This document shows, piece after piece, positions 8,738-17,028 of a stretch of 64,000 nt of DNA. The notes under the pieces were generated by a model. It had not been told where the DNA came from. It searched no databases and saw nothing but the letters and a program-made list of their open reading frames with translations. Position numbers and translations under genes: made by a program. Every line of letters starts with the position of its first letter. Within the stretch, counting starts at the first letter, position 1. Source of the DNA: Candidatus Contendibacter sp. (lineage in GTDB: Bacteria > Pseudomonadota > Gammaproteobacteria > Competibacterales > Competibacteraceae); the NCBI GenBank assembly GCA_029624765.1, contig JARSSO010000029.1, positions 30,418 through 94,417 on the forward strand. Direction: 5' to 3'.

Positions 8738-9214
8738 ATGCGTGATCGATGGTTGCGGCTGCGGCGGCAGGGGTCGATCCTGTGGCGGCTGTCGTGGGCT
8801 GAGCGCGGCTGGCTGCTGCAAGCGTGGCTGATGCTGCATGGGGTGGCTTTGGCGTTGCGCTGGGCGGGTTTTCAGCGGGTGTGCGGTTGGCTGGAGCACG
8901 GGGCGTCGGGAGGTGGGGAAACGCTGGAGGATGAGGATCAAGTCTTGATCAAGGCGCAGGCGCTGGTTCGCTTGGTCGGAGGCGCGGCGGCGTGGAGTTT
9001 GTGTCGTCCCACTTGCCTGCATCGTTCCCTGACCTTGTGGTGGCTGTTACGGCGGCGAGGGATCGCCTGTGAATTGCGAATTGGGGTGCGCAAGGAAGAG
9101 GGACGGTTCGAGGCGCATGCGTGGGTGGAGCGCCAGGGCATGGCGCTGAATGACCAGGCGAATGTCGGCCAGGATTTCGCGCCTTTTGATACCGCGCGTT
9201 GGTCTCTGCCGTGA
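8738..9214 (+). CDS. Lasso peptide biosynthesis B2 protein (transglutaminase-like leader protease)
   Basis: A 158-residue protein starting at ATG 8738, with GAGAGG 8 nt upstream; a TTG at 8720 would add six residues. The Transglut_core3 fold is recognisable by its catalytic triad: C93 in PTCLHRSLTLWWLLRRRG, H127 in EAHAWVE and D139 in LND. In split lasso systems B2 cuts the leader after the penultimate Thr and needs a separate RRE protein (B1). No B1 gene is seen within the window. The gene lies 6.9 kb from the precursor, separated by the nuclease and GTPase-cyclase-FecR block. Confidence 0.85.
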   Translation: MRDRWLRLRRQGSILWRLSWAERGWLLQAWLMLHGVALALRWAGFQRVCGWLEHGASGGGETLEDEDQVLIKAQALVRLVGGAAAWSLCRPTCLHRSLTLWWLLRRRGIACELRIGVRKEEGRFEAHAWVERQGMALNDQANVGQDFAPFDTARWSLP

Positions 9215-9217
9215 GCG

Positions 9218-9357
9218 GAAGTCGCGCCCGGCTATCCCGACCGCCTGCTTCCCAAGCCGGAACACATCGTCGAACTCAAAAAGTGGACTCTAAAAATTCT
9301 ACAACCAGCGTCCCGCCTGGCTGGTCAACGCCCATCGGGCCTTGGATGAAGCCGTGA
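9218..9357 (+). pseudogene. Remnant of a DNA methyltransferase C-terminus
   Basis: Translating from 9218 gives PGYPDRLLPKPEHIVELKKW. After a one-base shift around 9290-9300 it continues YNQRPAWLVNAHRALDEAV. Both segments, in this order, match the usual C-terminal end of large type IIG-like/class I SAM-dependent DNA methyltransferases (LYNxRPxWLxxAHxxLDxAV). The rest of the gene is absent, so this is a decayed scar of a lost defence or modification gene. The identification comes from memory of the family. Confidence 0.55.
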
Positions 9358-9380
9358 CCGCTCCCGGTCTACCACCCAAG

Positions 9381-9416
9381 CCGACATTTTCCCGGATCAA
9401 ATCGGAAAAATGTCGG
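9381..9416. terminator. Hairpin, possible bidirectional terminator
   Basis: Arms CCGACATTTTCCCG and CGGAAAAATGTCGG form a 14-bp stem with one mismatch around an 8-nt loop. It sits between the lasso B2 gene/remnant (+) and the end of the DUF35-thiolase-phaCE operon (-). No long T-run follows on either strand, so termination efficiency is uncertain. Confidence 0.45.
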
Positions 9417-9487
9417 CTGTTCACTGACTTGGGGCCATGTATCCGCCATCTGGCCGGAGCACACGGAAAACCCCAAGTTTAAATCCC

Positions 9488-9910
9488 CTACTGAACAACT
9501 TCGAACGCAAGATAGGTACGCTTCGCCGGACCTTCGCCGCGCTCGATGAAAGTCGCTTGAACCGGAGTACCAATCTTGATGGCTTCTTCCGGCATCGACA
9601 GATCGACGCCCAGTATCTGCGCGCTGATCGCCGGCCCTTCCTGCAAGCGCACGATGGCGGCGCAGTAGGGATTTTCGCGGCTATAGCCCGCCTCGATCAT
9701 GTGGGTGGGAGCAACCGTGATAACCGTGAACGCGATGATCTCGCCCTTGCCGGACACTTGCTCCCATTCCATATCGCTGGAATAGCTGGTGGTGCACATC
9801 GGGCGAGGCGGCAGATAAAACTTGCCGCTGGTCTTGTTCCGGCAGCCCATCAGCTTGTGCTCAGACAGTAAATGGTAATAGCTGGTGCTGTTGAATGGCA
9901 GTTCGCTCAT
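9488..9910 (-). CDS. DUF35 OB-fold protein with degenerate zinc ribbon
   Basis: A 140-residue protein. The N-terminal part should be a rubredoxin-like zinc ribbon but only isolated cysteines remain (GCRNKTSG, PRPMCTT), so zinc binding is doubtful. It is followed by an OB-fold (GKGEIIAFTVI, ENPYCAAIVRLQEGP, IGTPVQATFIE). DUF35 proteins are acyl-CoA-binding partners that form complexes with thiolase-superfamily enzymes. The gene starts 4 nt after the thiolase stop, so co-translation and complex formation are likely. Confidence 0.85.
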   Translation of the reverse strand: MSELPFNSTSYYHLLSEHKLMGCRNKTSGKFYLPPRPMCTTSYSSDMEWEQVSGKGEIIAFTVITVAPTHMIEAGYSRENPYCAAIVRLQEGPAISAQILGVDLSMPEEAIKIGTPVQATFIERGEGPAKRTYLAFEVVQ

Positions 9911-9914
9911 TGCC

Positions 9915-11180
9915 TTATTGTCTCCGCTCGAAAATATGCACGATCGCAGCCATGCCGCTGCCGCCCAGATTATGGGTCAATCCCAGGTTCAAATCGCCCG
10001 GCACTTGCCGGGGACCCGCCTCGCCGCGCATCTGCTTGAAGACTTCCACGACCTGGCCCGCGCCGGTGGCGCCCACCGGGTGGCCTTTGGATTTGAGTCC
10101 GCCGGACGAGTTGATCGGTCGAGGACCGAGCCGGGAGGTCAAACCTTCCTCGATGGCTTTATAGCCCTCGCCAGGCTTGAAGAAACCAAGGTCTTCGATG
10201 GCGATCAGTTCCGCAATGGTGAAGCAGTCGTGAACCTCGCACACCTTGATATCCTTGGGCGTTACCCCGGCGGTGGCGTAAGCCTGCTCGGCCGCGATCC
10301 GCGCCGCCTTGATGGTCGTCAGGCTCTCGCGTTCGTAGGTCGGCACGTCGCTGCCCTGCCCGTAGCCGATGATGTGTAAGGGCTTGTCGGTGAACGACGA
10401 GGCGATTTCCTCGGCCACCAGCAGCAACGAGACCGCGCCGTCGGAAACCGGCGAACAGTCGAACAGGCGCATCGGCCAGGCAATCGCGGGGTTGGCCTGG
10501 TCGTCCTTCAGGAAGTCCAGTTCACTGTCCCACTGTGGCACCGGCTTGCCACGTTTGGCGGCGGCCTTCTGCTTGCTGACCATGATGTCGGCGATCCGTG
10601 CCCCAAATTGCGCCTTGGGGTTGAGAACGCCGTTCTCGTGGTTCTTGATGGCGATCCTCATGAACGTTTCCGGCGTCGCGCCGTAGCGGTGCATGTAGGC
10701 GGTCGCCAGCAAGGCGTACAGACCCGGGAACGTAAAGCCGGCCGGATTTTCGTAGATGCTGTCGCTGGCGGTCGCCAACACGTCGGTCACCCGAGCGATG
10801 GGTAGATCGCTCTCTTTTTCAAGACCGCCGACCAGCACCACGTCGGCCAGGCCCGAACCGATGGTCATGATCGCCTGCCGCAACGCCAAGCCGCTGCTCG
10901 CGCAGGCGCATTCGACCCGGCTCGCCGGAATCGGCGTCAGGCCGACCGCGTCGGCGACATAGGGCGCCATGAAATTCTGGCCTTCGAACATCGTGCTGCT
11001 GTAGTTGCCGATGACCAGCGCTTCGATATCCTTGGGATCAAAGCCCTTGTCAACCGAGGCTCGCATCTCCTGAAAAGCCTGGACGAACAAATCGCGCGTG
11101 TTCAGACCGGGAAATGTCCCGAATGGAGTCATGCCCGCCCCGACGAGGGCAACGCCTCTTTTTAGTTTCTTGACTGCCAT
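9915..11180 (-). CDS. Thiolase-superfamily acetyl-CoA acetyltransferase (SCP2-thiolase type)
   Basis: A 421-residue protein from MAVKKLKRG; GAGGG lies 7 nt upstream, which excludes the longer frame. The nucleophilic cysteine is C93 in ECACASSG. The catalytic His regions are VHDCFTIAE and GHPVGATGAGQ. Enzymes of this group either cleave 3-ketoacyl-CoA or condense two acyl-CoAs. Beside phaE-phaC it plausibly supplies acetoacetyl-CoA for PHA synthesis, or a longer or branched 3-ketoacyl-CoA. The SCP2-type sequence plus a DUF35 partner differs from the classical PhaA thiolase, so the substrate is open. Confidence 0.85.
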   Translation of the reverse strand: MAVKKLKRGVALVGAGMTPFGTFPGLNTRDLFVQAFQEMRASVDKGFDPKDIEALVIGNYSSTMFEGQNFMAPYVADAVGLTPIPASRVECACASSGLALRQAIMTIGSGLADVVLVGGLEKESDLPIARVTDVLATASDSIYENPAGFTFPGLYALLATAYMHRYGATPETFMRIAIKNHENGVLNPKAQFGARIADIMVSKQKAAAKRGKPVPQWDSELDFLKDDQANPAIAWPMRLFDCSPVSDGAVSLLLVAEEIASSFTDKPLHIIGYGQGSDVPTYERESLTTIKAARIAAEQAYATAGVTPKDIKVCEVHDCFTIAELIAIEDLGFFKPGEGYKAIEEGLTSRLGPRPINSSGGLKSKGHPVGATGAGQVVEVFKQMRGEAGPRQVPGDLNLGLTHNLGGSGMAAIVHIFERRQ

Positions 11181-11276
11181 GAATCGACCCTCTTGCAACA
11201 ACTGCGTGGTTTCAACACCACCCTTCCTTCAGGGAAGGGCAATTCACATCGCGCCCCAGCGAGGGGCGCGCGCCGA

Positions 11277-12383
11277 TCAATGCGCCCGCTCCCGCAACCA
11301 TTTGCCGACGTTCGGGGCAAGAATCTTCTGGGACGCACCGCCCGTGTAAATACCGATATGACCGGTATCGATTTCCAGCTCCGTGTAGTCCTTGCTGCCG
11401 ACATGCTTCTTGAGCGCGACCGTGCAAGGCGGCGGCACCAGATGGTCCTTCTTCGCGTAGATGTTCAGCACGGGCATGGTGACGTTGGCAAGATCGACCT
11501 TTCGTCCGCCGATCTCGACTTCGCCTTTTACCAGCTTGTTGTCCTGGAGATAGTTCTTCACGAAAAACCGATAGGTTTCCCCGGATGCGGCCGGCCCTCC
11601 GAACAACCACTTTTCCATCCGCAAGAAATTGAGCAACGCCTCCTTGTTGTCGAGAATATCGATCAAATCGGCATACTTGCCAATGTTCAGCACCAATGGC
11701 GAAGCCATCATGAACGAGACGTTCAGCAAATCGGCGGGCACGTTGCCAAGCGCATTGACCATCAGATCGACATTCGCGCCTTTCCCCAGGTGAAACAGCA
11801 ATCCAATATGCGGCTGCTTGGGATTGTGCGGATAATCGAAGTCGATTGGAGTCACCGTCAACACCAGACGATCCACTTTTTCCGGATAAAGCGACGAGTA
11901 AGTCGTGCTGATCGTGCCGCCCTGGCAAATACCCAAAAGGGCGATCTTGTCAACCGAGTGGCGTTCGCGGACCGCATCGACGCAATCGTCCAGATAACCA
12001 TCGATGTAATCCTCGATGGTCAGGTATTTATCCACTGGTCGCGGATAACCCCAGTCGAGCAAATGCACGTCCAGCCCTTCCTTAAGCAAATTGCGGACCA
12101 GGGAACGGTCGGGTTGCAAGTCCGCGACTTCGTAACCGTTGATGAGCGGGGGTACGATCAGCAGCGGTGTTTTAAATATTTTATCCTTGTCCACCAGCGG
12201 CTTGTAATGATAGACGCGCAACTGGTCCTGAGCATAAAAAACATCCTTGGGAGTGCTGCCAATATCGACATCCTCGTCCTTGAGGGTGCTCAGGTTTTCG
12301 ACGCCCTTAAGCAGCTTTTCATTGATTTTCTTGATTTCATCGACAGCATCGCTGGGACGAATATCAATGGGAGATGATAACAC
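11277..12383 (-). CDS. phaC: Class III poly(3-hydroxyalkanoate) synthase subunit PhaC
   Basis: A 368-residue protein, the normal length for class III PhaC (about 355-370). The lipase-like box GICQGG places the catalytic cysteine at C153; D313 (KKDHLVPP) and H342 (DTGHIGIY) complete the triad. These positions are close to C149/D302/H331 known for the Allochromatium enzyme. It polymerises 3-hydroxyacyl-CoA on the granule surface together with PhaE. It lies 53 bp downstream of phaE and about 100 bp upstream of the thiolase, in one minus-strand operon. Confidence 0.95.
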   Translation of the reverse strand: MLSSPIDIRPSDAVDEIKKINEKLLKGVENLSTLKDEDVDIGSTPKDVFYAQDQLRVYHYKPLVDKDKIFKTPLLIVPPLINGYEVADLQPDRSLVRNLLKEGLDVHLLDWGYPRPVDKYLTIEDYIDGYLDDCVDAVRERHSVDKIALLGICQGGTISTTYSSLYPEKVDRLVLTVTPIDFDYPHNPKQPHIGLLFHLGKGANVDLMVNALGNVPADLLNVSFMMASPLVLNIGKYADLIDILDNKEALLNFLRMEKWLFGGPAASGETYRFFVKNYLQDNKLVKGEVEIGGRKVDLANVTMPVLNIYAKKDHLVPPPCTVALKKHVGSKDYTELEIDTGHIGIYTGGASQKILAPNVGKWLRERAH

Positions 12384-12436
12384 GATAGCCTCCTTATGTC
12401 GGCGGATTCCGGGTCAACCGGAAATCGGCTGCTTGT

Positions 12437-13489
12437 TCAGTTGGTGGTCACGGGCGCGGTTTTTGACGCCGTCAAACCGCGAAGCGCTTTTTTGAGATCA
12501 CGGACCTCTTTCTTCAAGTCGTGAATCGCCCGATAGGCGTCATCCATTTCCGAGCGCGTCGGTATATCGAGAGCGCCGTAGACCATGGCCAAGACATCCC
12601 GCAGCCTGAGCTTGTAATTCAAGGCGGCGGTGGCCATTTCGTTCTGGATCGCCATGAACTCATCGGTGCAGAATTTTTCGGTCAGGGTGCGGTCGGCGGT
12701 CTGGAACCAGAGTTGCATCACTTCCCGGATGCTGTGGATTTTCTTGTCTTTCTTGGCCAGATCGGCGAGGCGGTCCATCGTGCGCTCGACCGCTTGGCCG
12801 ATGCCCTGGGCGATCTCCATGTCGTATCGAAGAGCAGCCTTGCGCAGGTCCAGCAAGGCATCCGACGCTTTCATCAGCTTGGCGTTGGTTTCCCGGGTCA
12901 ATCCGGCGCCCGGCAGCTCGGCGAAACCGCCGATGGGCGGCTGCAAGCTTTGTTGCTCCAGCATCATGAGCTTGCCGAAGCCCGATGAACCCGTCATCAA
13001 TTCGCCAAAATGCCCCGCCCCAATTGCCTGTTGGACGAATCCCAGCCAAGGCGTCAGCAATGGAATCCATTCCCCGATGGATTTGTTGAGGTCGGTGATG
13101 TTGTCGGCGGTCCCTTTGATTTTTCCGGGCAGCGCGGTGATCTGCTCGACCCACTGACTGATGAACTTTTGCAAATCGGGCTGCCACGGTTTCCCAACTT
13201 CAAGGTTGGGCGCCACGATTTGCCACGACTTGGTCAACAGGTTCATCAGTTGCATCATGGATGTTTGGCTGGTGAAAATGTTGCTGGCGGCTCGTTGACC
13301 GCTATCGCCGCCACCGCCCTTGGTCCACGCATCGGCTACTTGTCTGAGCCAGGCGGAGGGATCGTAAAAACCGCCCAAGGGATTGCCACCGCCAGCACCT
13401 TGAGCCAAATCGTATAACCCCCCCCAAATTTGCTTTTGGGCTTCGGACCACATTTTCACCATGGATTCGGCTTGTTCTGTCAAATTCAT
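12437..13489 (-). CDS. phaE: Class III PHA synthase subunit PhaE
   Basis: A 350-residue protein, mostly helical, with the typical N-terminus (AESMVKMWSEAQKQIWGG) and central PhaE region (FGELMTGSSGFGKLM, then LDLRKAALRYDMEIAQG). A C-terminal helix (RAIHDLKKEVRDLKKALRG) looks like a coiled coil. PhaE has no catalytic residues; it is an obligate activator of PhaC. It is the first gene of the minus-strand operon phaE-phaC-thiolase-DUF35. Confidence 0.95.
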   Translation of the reverse strand: MNLTEQAESMVKMWSEAQKQIWGGLYDLAQGAGGGNPLGGFYDPSAWLRQVADAWTKGGGGDSGQRAASNIFTSQTSMMQLMNLLTKSWQIVAPNLEVGKPWQPDLQKFISQWVEQITALPGKIKGTADNITDLNKSIGEWIPLLTPWLGFVQQAIGAGHFGELMTGSSGFGKLMMLEQQSLQPPIGGFAELPGAGLTRETNAKLMKASDALLDLRKAALRYDMEIAQGIGQAVERTMDRLADLAKKDKKIHSIREVMQLWFQTADRTLTEKFCTDEFMAIQNEMATAALNYKLRLRDVLAMVYGALDIPTRSEMDDAYRAIHDLKKEVRDLKKALRGLTASKTAPVTTN

Positions 13490-13859
13490 GAGCTTACTCG
13501 TCTCCTCTTCAAAAAAATCAAGGTTAATTGCATTATCTACGTAGCAATATCGACGAAAAACCGTCTTTGTTCTTAGCTTTTCGCTGGCAACGCCACGGAA
13601 ATACCAGACAAGGAAATACTAGACTCGGTTTTCCCACGGTCAAGGAATTCGTGAAATTGAAAATACAAAATACCCGCTTCCCGGACTAGGGAGCGGGGAT
13701 GAAAGCAAGGAAAACGGTTGTTTCCGGAAGGATTTAAGTTTGGAAAAGCGCTCAAGCTTTCAAGCTGAGTCCGAAAGCCGATATAAAATCCCCCGGCTTT
13801 ACCGGGGGTGATTGAACCACCCGCGGCGGTTGACCAACCGCAGGCTGAAGACCAGGCAG
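13490..13859. other. Intergenic region upstream of phaE
   Basis: About 370 bp that should contain the phaE promoter and, at its right end, the terminator of the upstream reductase gene (listed separately). The stretch 13505-13740 is clearly A/T-richer than its surroundings and contains imperfect direct repeats (GAAATACCAGAC / GAAATACTAGAC near 13597-13624). I see no convincing gene; a 60-codon minus-strand frame (13573-13755) lacks coding character. Confidence 0.5.
13781..13808 (-). terminator. Rho-independent terminator of the SDR gene
   Basis: On the minus strand CCCCCGG, loop TAAAG, CCGGGGG is followed by ATTTTATAT. It is about 50 bp downstream of the stop at 13860. Confidence 0.75.
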
Positions 13860-14654
13860 TTATTTGGCCCGCTGCCGCGACCCGTAAGTCACACCGCCCG
13901 TGACCTCGATCGTGGTTGCATCGATCGCGTCATTCTCGACGATATGCCGAACCGTCGCAGCGATCTCCTCCGGCTCCACCAAACGCCCGATATGGACGTC
14001 CTTCAGGATGACGTTAAGCGCATCCTGATTCATGCCCTTCAGGATCGGCGTGGCGGTGTAGCCGGGAGCGACGGCGGCTATACGGATATCCTTGAGGCCC
14101 CTCATCGCGAACTCGCCAGCCAAAATCTTGGGCCACAGCGCGACCGCGGCCTTGGTGGAAGAGTAGTTGATCTGTCCAACCTGACCGGTGAGGTTGATGG
14201 ACGAAGTCAACACGACGACTCCCTTGTAGCCGTTATCAACCATCCTTCTCACGCCTTCGCGCACCGTCAAAAAGGCGCCGACAAGATTAACATCGATCAC
14301 CGATCTAAACGCGTCGAGACTCATGACGCTTTTGACCTTGCCCGTCTTATCCGGATTGACCATCAAGCTGTCGCTGATAATTCCGGCATTGGCGAAAACG
14401 ACATTGAGGGCGCCAAATTTTTCGATGGCGGTATCCATCAATTTCGCGACATCCTCTTCCTTGGCGATGCTGCCAGCAACCCCGACCGCCTCTCCACCGG
14501 CCGCCTGAATCTCGCCGACGACTCGGTCGAGACCCGCCTGGTTCACGTCGCCCAAGACAACCTTCGCGCCACCTTTGGCGAAATCTTTGGCAACCGTCTC
14601 GCCAATACCGCTGGCGCCGCCGGTGATAACGACCACGCTACCTTTTACTTGCAT
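13860..14654 (-). CDS. Short-chain dehydrogenase/reductase (FabG/PhaB-like 3-ketoacyl reductase)
   Basis: A 264-residue classical SDR: NAD(P)-binding TGGASGIG at residues 11-18, NAG at 89-91, and the catalytic set S151/S152, Y164 and K168 (YSSTK). The Asp in GDVNQ after beta-2 favours NAD(H) over NADP(H), unlike typical PhaB. Its position between two PHA-synthase genes suggests reduction of acetoacetyl-CoA or a 3-ketoacyl-CoA to the 3-hydroxy monomer, or a granule-associated 3-hydroxybutyrate dehydrogenase. A strong terminator follows, so it is probably its own transcription unit or the end of one starting at 16308. Confidence 0.85.
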   Translation of the reverse strand: MQVKGSVVVITGGASGIGETVAKDFAKGGAKVVLGDVNQAGLDRVVGEIQAAGGEAVGVAGSIAKEEDVAKLMDTAIEKFGALNVVFANAGIISDSLMVNPDKTGKVKSVMSLDAFRSVIDVNLVGAFLTVREGVRRMVDNGYKGVVVLTSSINLTGQVGQINYSSTKAAVALWPKILAGEFAMRGLKDIRIAAVAPGYTATPILKGMNQDALNVILKDVHIGRLVEPEEIAATVRHIVENDAIDATTIEVTGGVTYGSRQRAK

Positions 14655-14781
14655 AATCTCTCTCCAGTTTTATTATTGAAGTCATTGACCACACGGCCAA
14701 AACCGGTTGGGATCGGTTTTGTGTCGTTCAAAACATCACCCATTCCGATTTCGACCGCGCAACTCGGTCGCGGCGTAATAA

Positions 14782-16308
14782 TTACGCGGCTTTTTCTTTC
14801 TTGTCCACGCTTTCCTTGCTTTCTCCCTTGCCCTCTCTATCAAGATTGAGTTGATAGCGGACGGGACCGATCATTCCGTTAAACTCTCCATGCAATGGGC
14901 ATTTGGATTTCTCGCTCGCGAAGCTGGTCAAAATCCCCACGTGTCCGCCAGGGAATTCCGTGATCTGCAAGACGCCATCCTCCTTCAGGAAGGGAGCGGC
15001 GGCCAGCGCGCAATCCCGGTCCACCAAATTGTCGTCCTTGGAATACGCCAGGTACCAGCGCACGCCCAGCTTCTTGAGATCGTGCAGGTTGAGCGGTTTG
15101 CCGAACAGCGAAATCGGCAGCGTGCCGTCGGGAGCGATGGGCACCTTGAAGGTCTTGCCGCTCATCTCGGCGATGGCCACGGGCAGATGCACCCGCTCCT
15201 CGCGCAACCAGCGATTGATGGCGGCGGCGGTCTTGCCGGGATTGCCACCGGTGTCCTTGTACATGGACTTGACGTTATACATGGCGACCAAGGGCGCTTC
15301 CTTGCTGATGGCCAGCAATTTCATGCCCAGGCTCATCACATCGCCGTTGACGACCCTGTTGCCGTTGCTCAGGGTCTCGTAGGCGTATTCCATGCCCACG
15401 CCGGACGGCATGCCGCTCATGTAGTCGCCCAGGGAAGTGGATTTGGTGCCGTCCACCGGCGTGACGCCGGTGATCAGCGCGTCGACCACACCCTGCAACT
15501 TGCCCGACAGAACGTTAATGAGAGAGATATAGCCACCTTGGCAGATTCCGTTCAAGGTGACGAGGCGTCCATGCTTTTCCTTGAGAAACTGGCACAAGTC
15601 GCGCGTTTGCTCGCAATCGTCCTCGCAAGACATCGTTTGCACTGCAGGAGTGACATCAATGTCCTTGACTTCCCGGACGTAGGTGGGAATACCCTGGTTG
15701 GCGAATGCGTGCGCGTAGCTCTTTCCCTCGCCCGGGAGGAAGCTGAGGATGTGGACGCCCAGCATGTAGGGGGGTATGAGCAGAGTTGGCTTGCCCTTTT
15801 CGTTGACCGTGACTCCCGGCTTGGTGGGAAGTACTTGATACATCCGGAAGCAGGGCGTTTCCTTGACCAGTTTGTAGCCTTCCGACCCGAACTGGAAGCC
15901 AAACTCGTACTTCATGCTTTCGATGGCTTTCGGGAAGTCGAACGCGACCGCCTCCATGGCGTCGGCTTCCCTGGCGGCAAACTCGCCCACCGTTTCGCCC
16001 TCGCCGCCGACCAGCGTCCTGACCAGCGCATCGACGCCATCGAGAACCTGGTCGGTGTGGAACTCCATCATCTTGCTGGAACTGCTCAGGGCGATTTGCA
16101 TACCCAGTTCCAGATTGTGTCTTAACAGCAGCGGCCAATCCCTGAGTGGCGGCGGGTTCTTGCGCATTCCATGCAGGGCCGTCTTGGCGCCAGTCAGGTA
16201 CATCGCATCGAACTCATGCCGAAATTCGTCAAAAGCCGTCGTCCACGCAAGGCCATATCGGGCAATATTGAACGCGATTTCGGGGGATTCTTTGATTAAT
16301 TTAAACAT
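14782..16308 (-). CDS. PHA synthase-like alpha/beta hydrolase (second PhaC-family protein)
   Basis: A 508-residue protein with a PhaC-like core: lipase box GICQGG with C256, an acid in YSKDDNLVDRD, and a His in FPGGHVGILT. The N-terminal about 150 residues are helical and unlike either PhaC or PhaE of the class III pair. The C-terminus is highly charged (EGKGESKESVDKKEKAA). It could be an extra PHA synthase that does not need PhaE, or a granule-associated hydrolase. Having Cys rather than Ser in the box favours synthase chemistry. It is upstream of the SDR gene on the same strand (127-bp gap). Confidence 0.8.
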   Translation of the reverse strand: MFKLIKESPEIAFNIARYGLAWTTAFDEFRHEFDAMYLTGAKTALHGMRKNPPPLRDWPLLLRHNLELGMQIALSSSSKMMEFHTDQVLDGVDALVRTLVGGEGETVGEFAAREADAMEAVAFDFPKAIESMKYEFGFQFGSEGYKLVKETPCFRMYQVLPTKPGVTVNEKGKPTLLIPPYMLGVHILSFLPGEGKSYAHAFANQGIPTYVREVKDIDVTPAVQTMSCEDDCEQTRDLCQFLKEKHGRLVTLNGICQGGYISLINVLSGKLQGVVDALITGVTPVDGTKSTSLGDYMSGMPSGVGMEYAYETLSNGNRVVNGDVMSLGMKLLAISKEAPLVAMYNVKSMYKDTGGNPGKTAAAINRWLREERVHLPVAIAEMSGKTFKVPIAPDGTLPISLFGKPLNLHDLKKLGVRWYLAYSKDDNLVDRDCALAAAPFLKEDGVLQITEFPGGHVGILTSFASEKSKCPLHGEFNGMIGPVRYQLNLDREGKGESKESVDKKEKAA

Positions 16309-17028
16309 TTTATTTTCTCCTGGGTTGCTAACAACCAGCCGATACCCTGCAACAAATCAGTGGATTCTCCACATCATGTCCCAAAAAGCCATCTGGTAAG
16401 AATGCTTCGGTGCTTTTCAGGGAACATCTTTTGCTTCCTATCGAAAAAATGCCCAAACGGCGATACCAACAATTTCGCGGCTTCAGCTAACCACCGATAA
16501 CGAGTCAGTTCATTGAGCCGTAAGGGATATCGAGACAATTTGCTTTTGATCGTACCTGAGAGATGCTTTGTTCAGACGAGCCGGTGGCGCAAAAAACATT
16601 CAATTTGCTTTATTGCTTTTTCAGCGCCATCGGAACTTTTCATGGCTCAAACTCCGCCGGTTATGACAAACCGTTTATCCTATCGGAAAAAGCTTTTTCA
16701 GACAGCCATCGATAATGAGGAATAACCATCGAAAATCCAAGAATAACGACTGCTCTTACACTCGGTCATGAAAATATCTCTAGAGAATTTATGATATTAC
16801 ATCGAACCAAATAATGCAACAACACATTGTGTCAAGCAGGATTATCGACACCATGGAATGACCGGCCAAGGATCGCTGAATCACATAAGCGACCGAAGCA
16901 ATCACCGCGCGGCATCCCCCGCCTTAGACGAAGCCGCCGCCGCCCACGGTTAGGCCGGCCGACTTGAGCAGCGATATTGTTCCTGGCTGATCAAGCCGGC
17001 TGGAAGCCGGCCCCACCCCCATCGACGC
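16309..17028. other. 720-bp intergenic region
   Basis: 16309-16860 is markedly A/T-richer than flanking genes. It should hold the promoter of the PhaC-like gene: on the minus strand TTGACA (complement of 16830-16835) is a possible -35, but no good -10 lies 17 nt away. Small frames here (for example 16513-16725 +) lack support. Near the right end, GCCGGC-TGGAA-GCCGGC (16995-17011) is a short palindromic element downstream of the reductase gene, without a T-run. Confidence 0.45.

Noticed and set aside
13573..13755. 60-codon minus-strand frame upstream of phaE
   Set aside because: No ribosome binding site, no coding character, and it lies in the likely promoter region.
16513..16725. 70-codon plus-strand frame in the A/T-rich gap
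   Set aside because: No ribosome binding site and no similarity recognised; composition is that of intergenic DNA.
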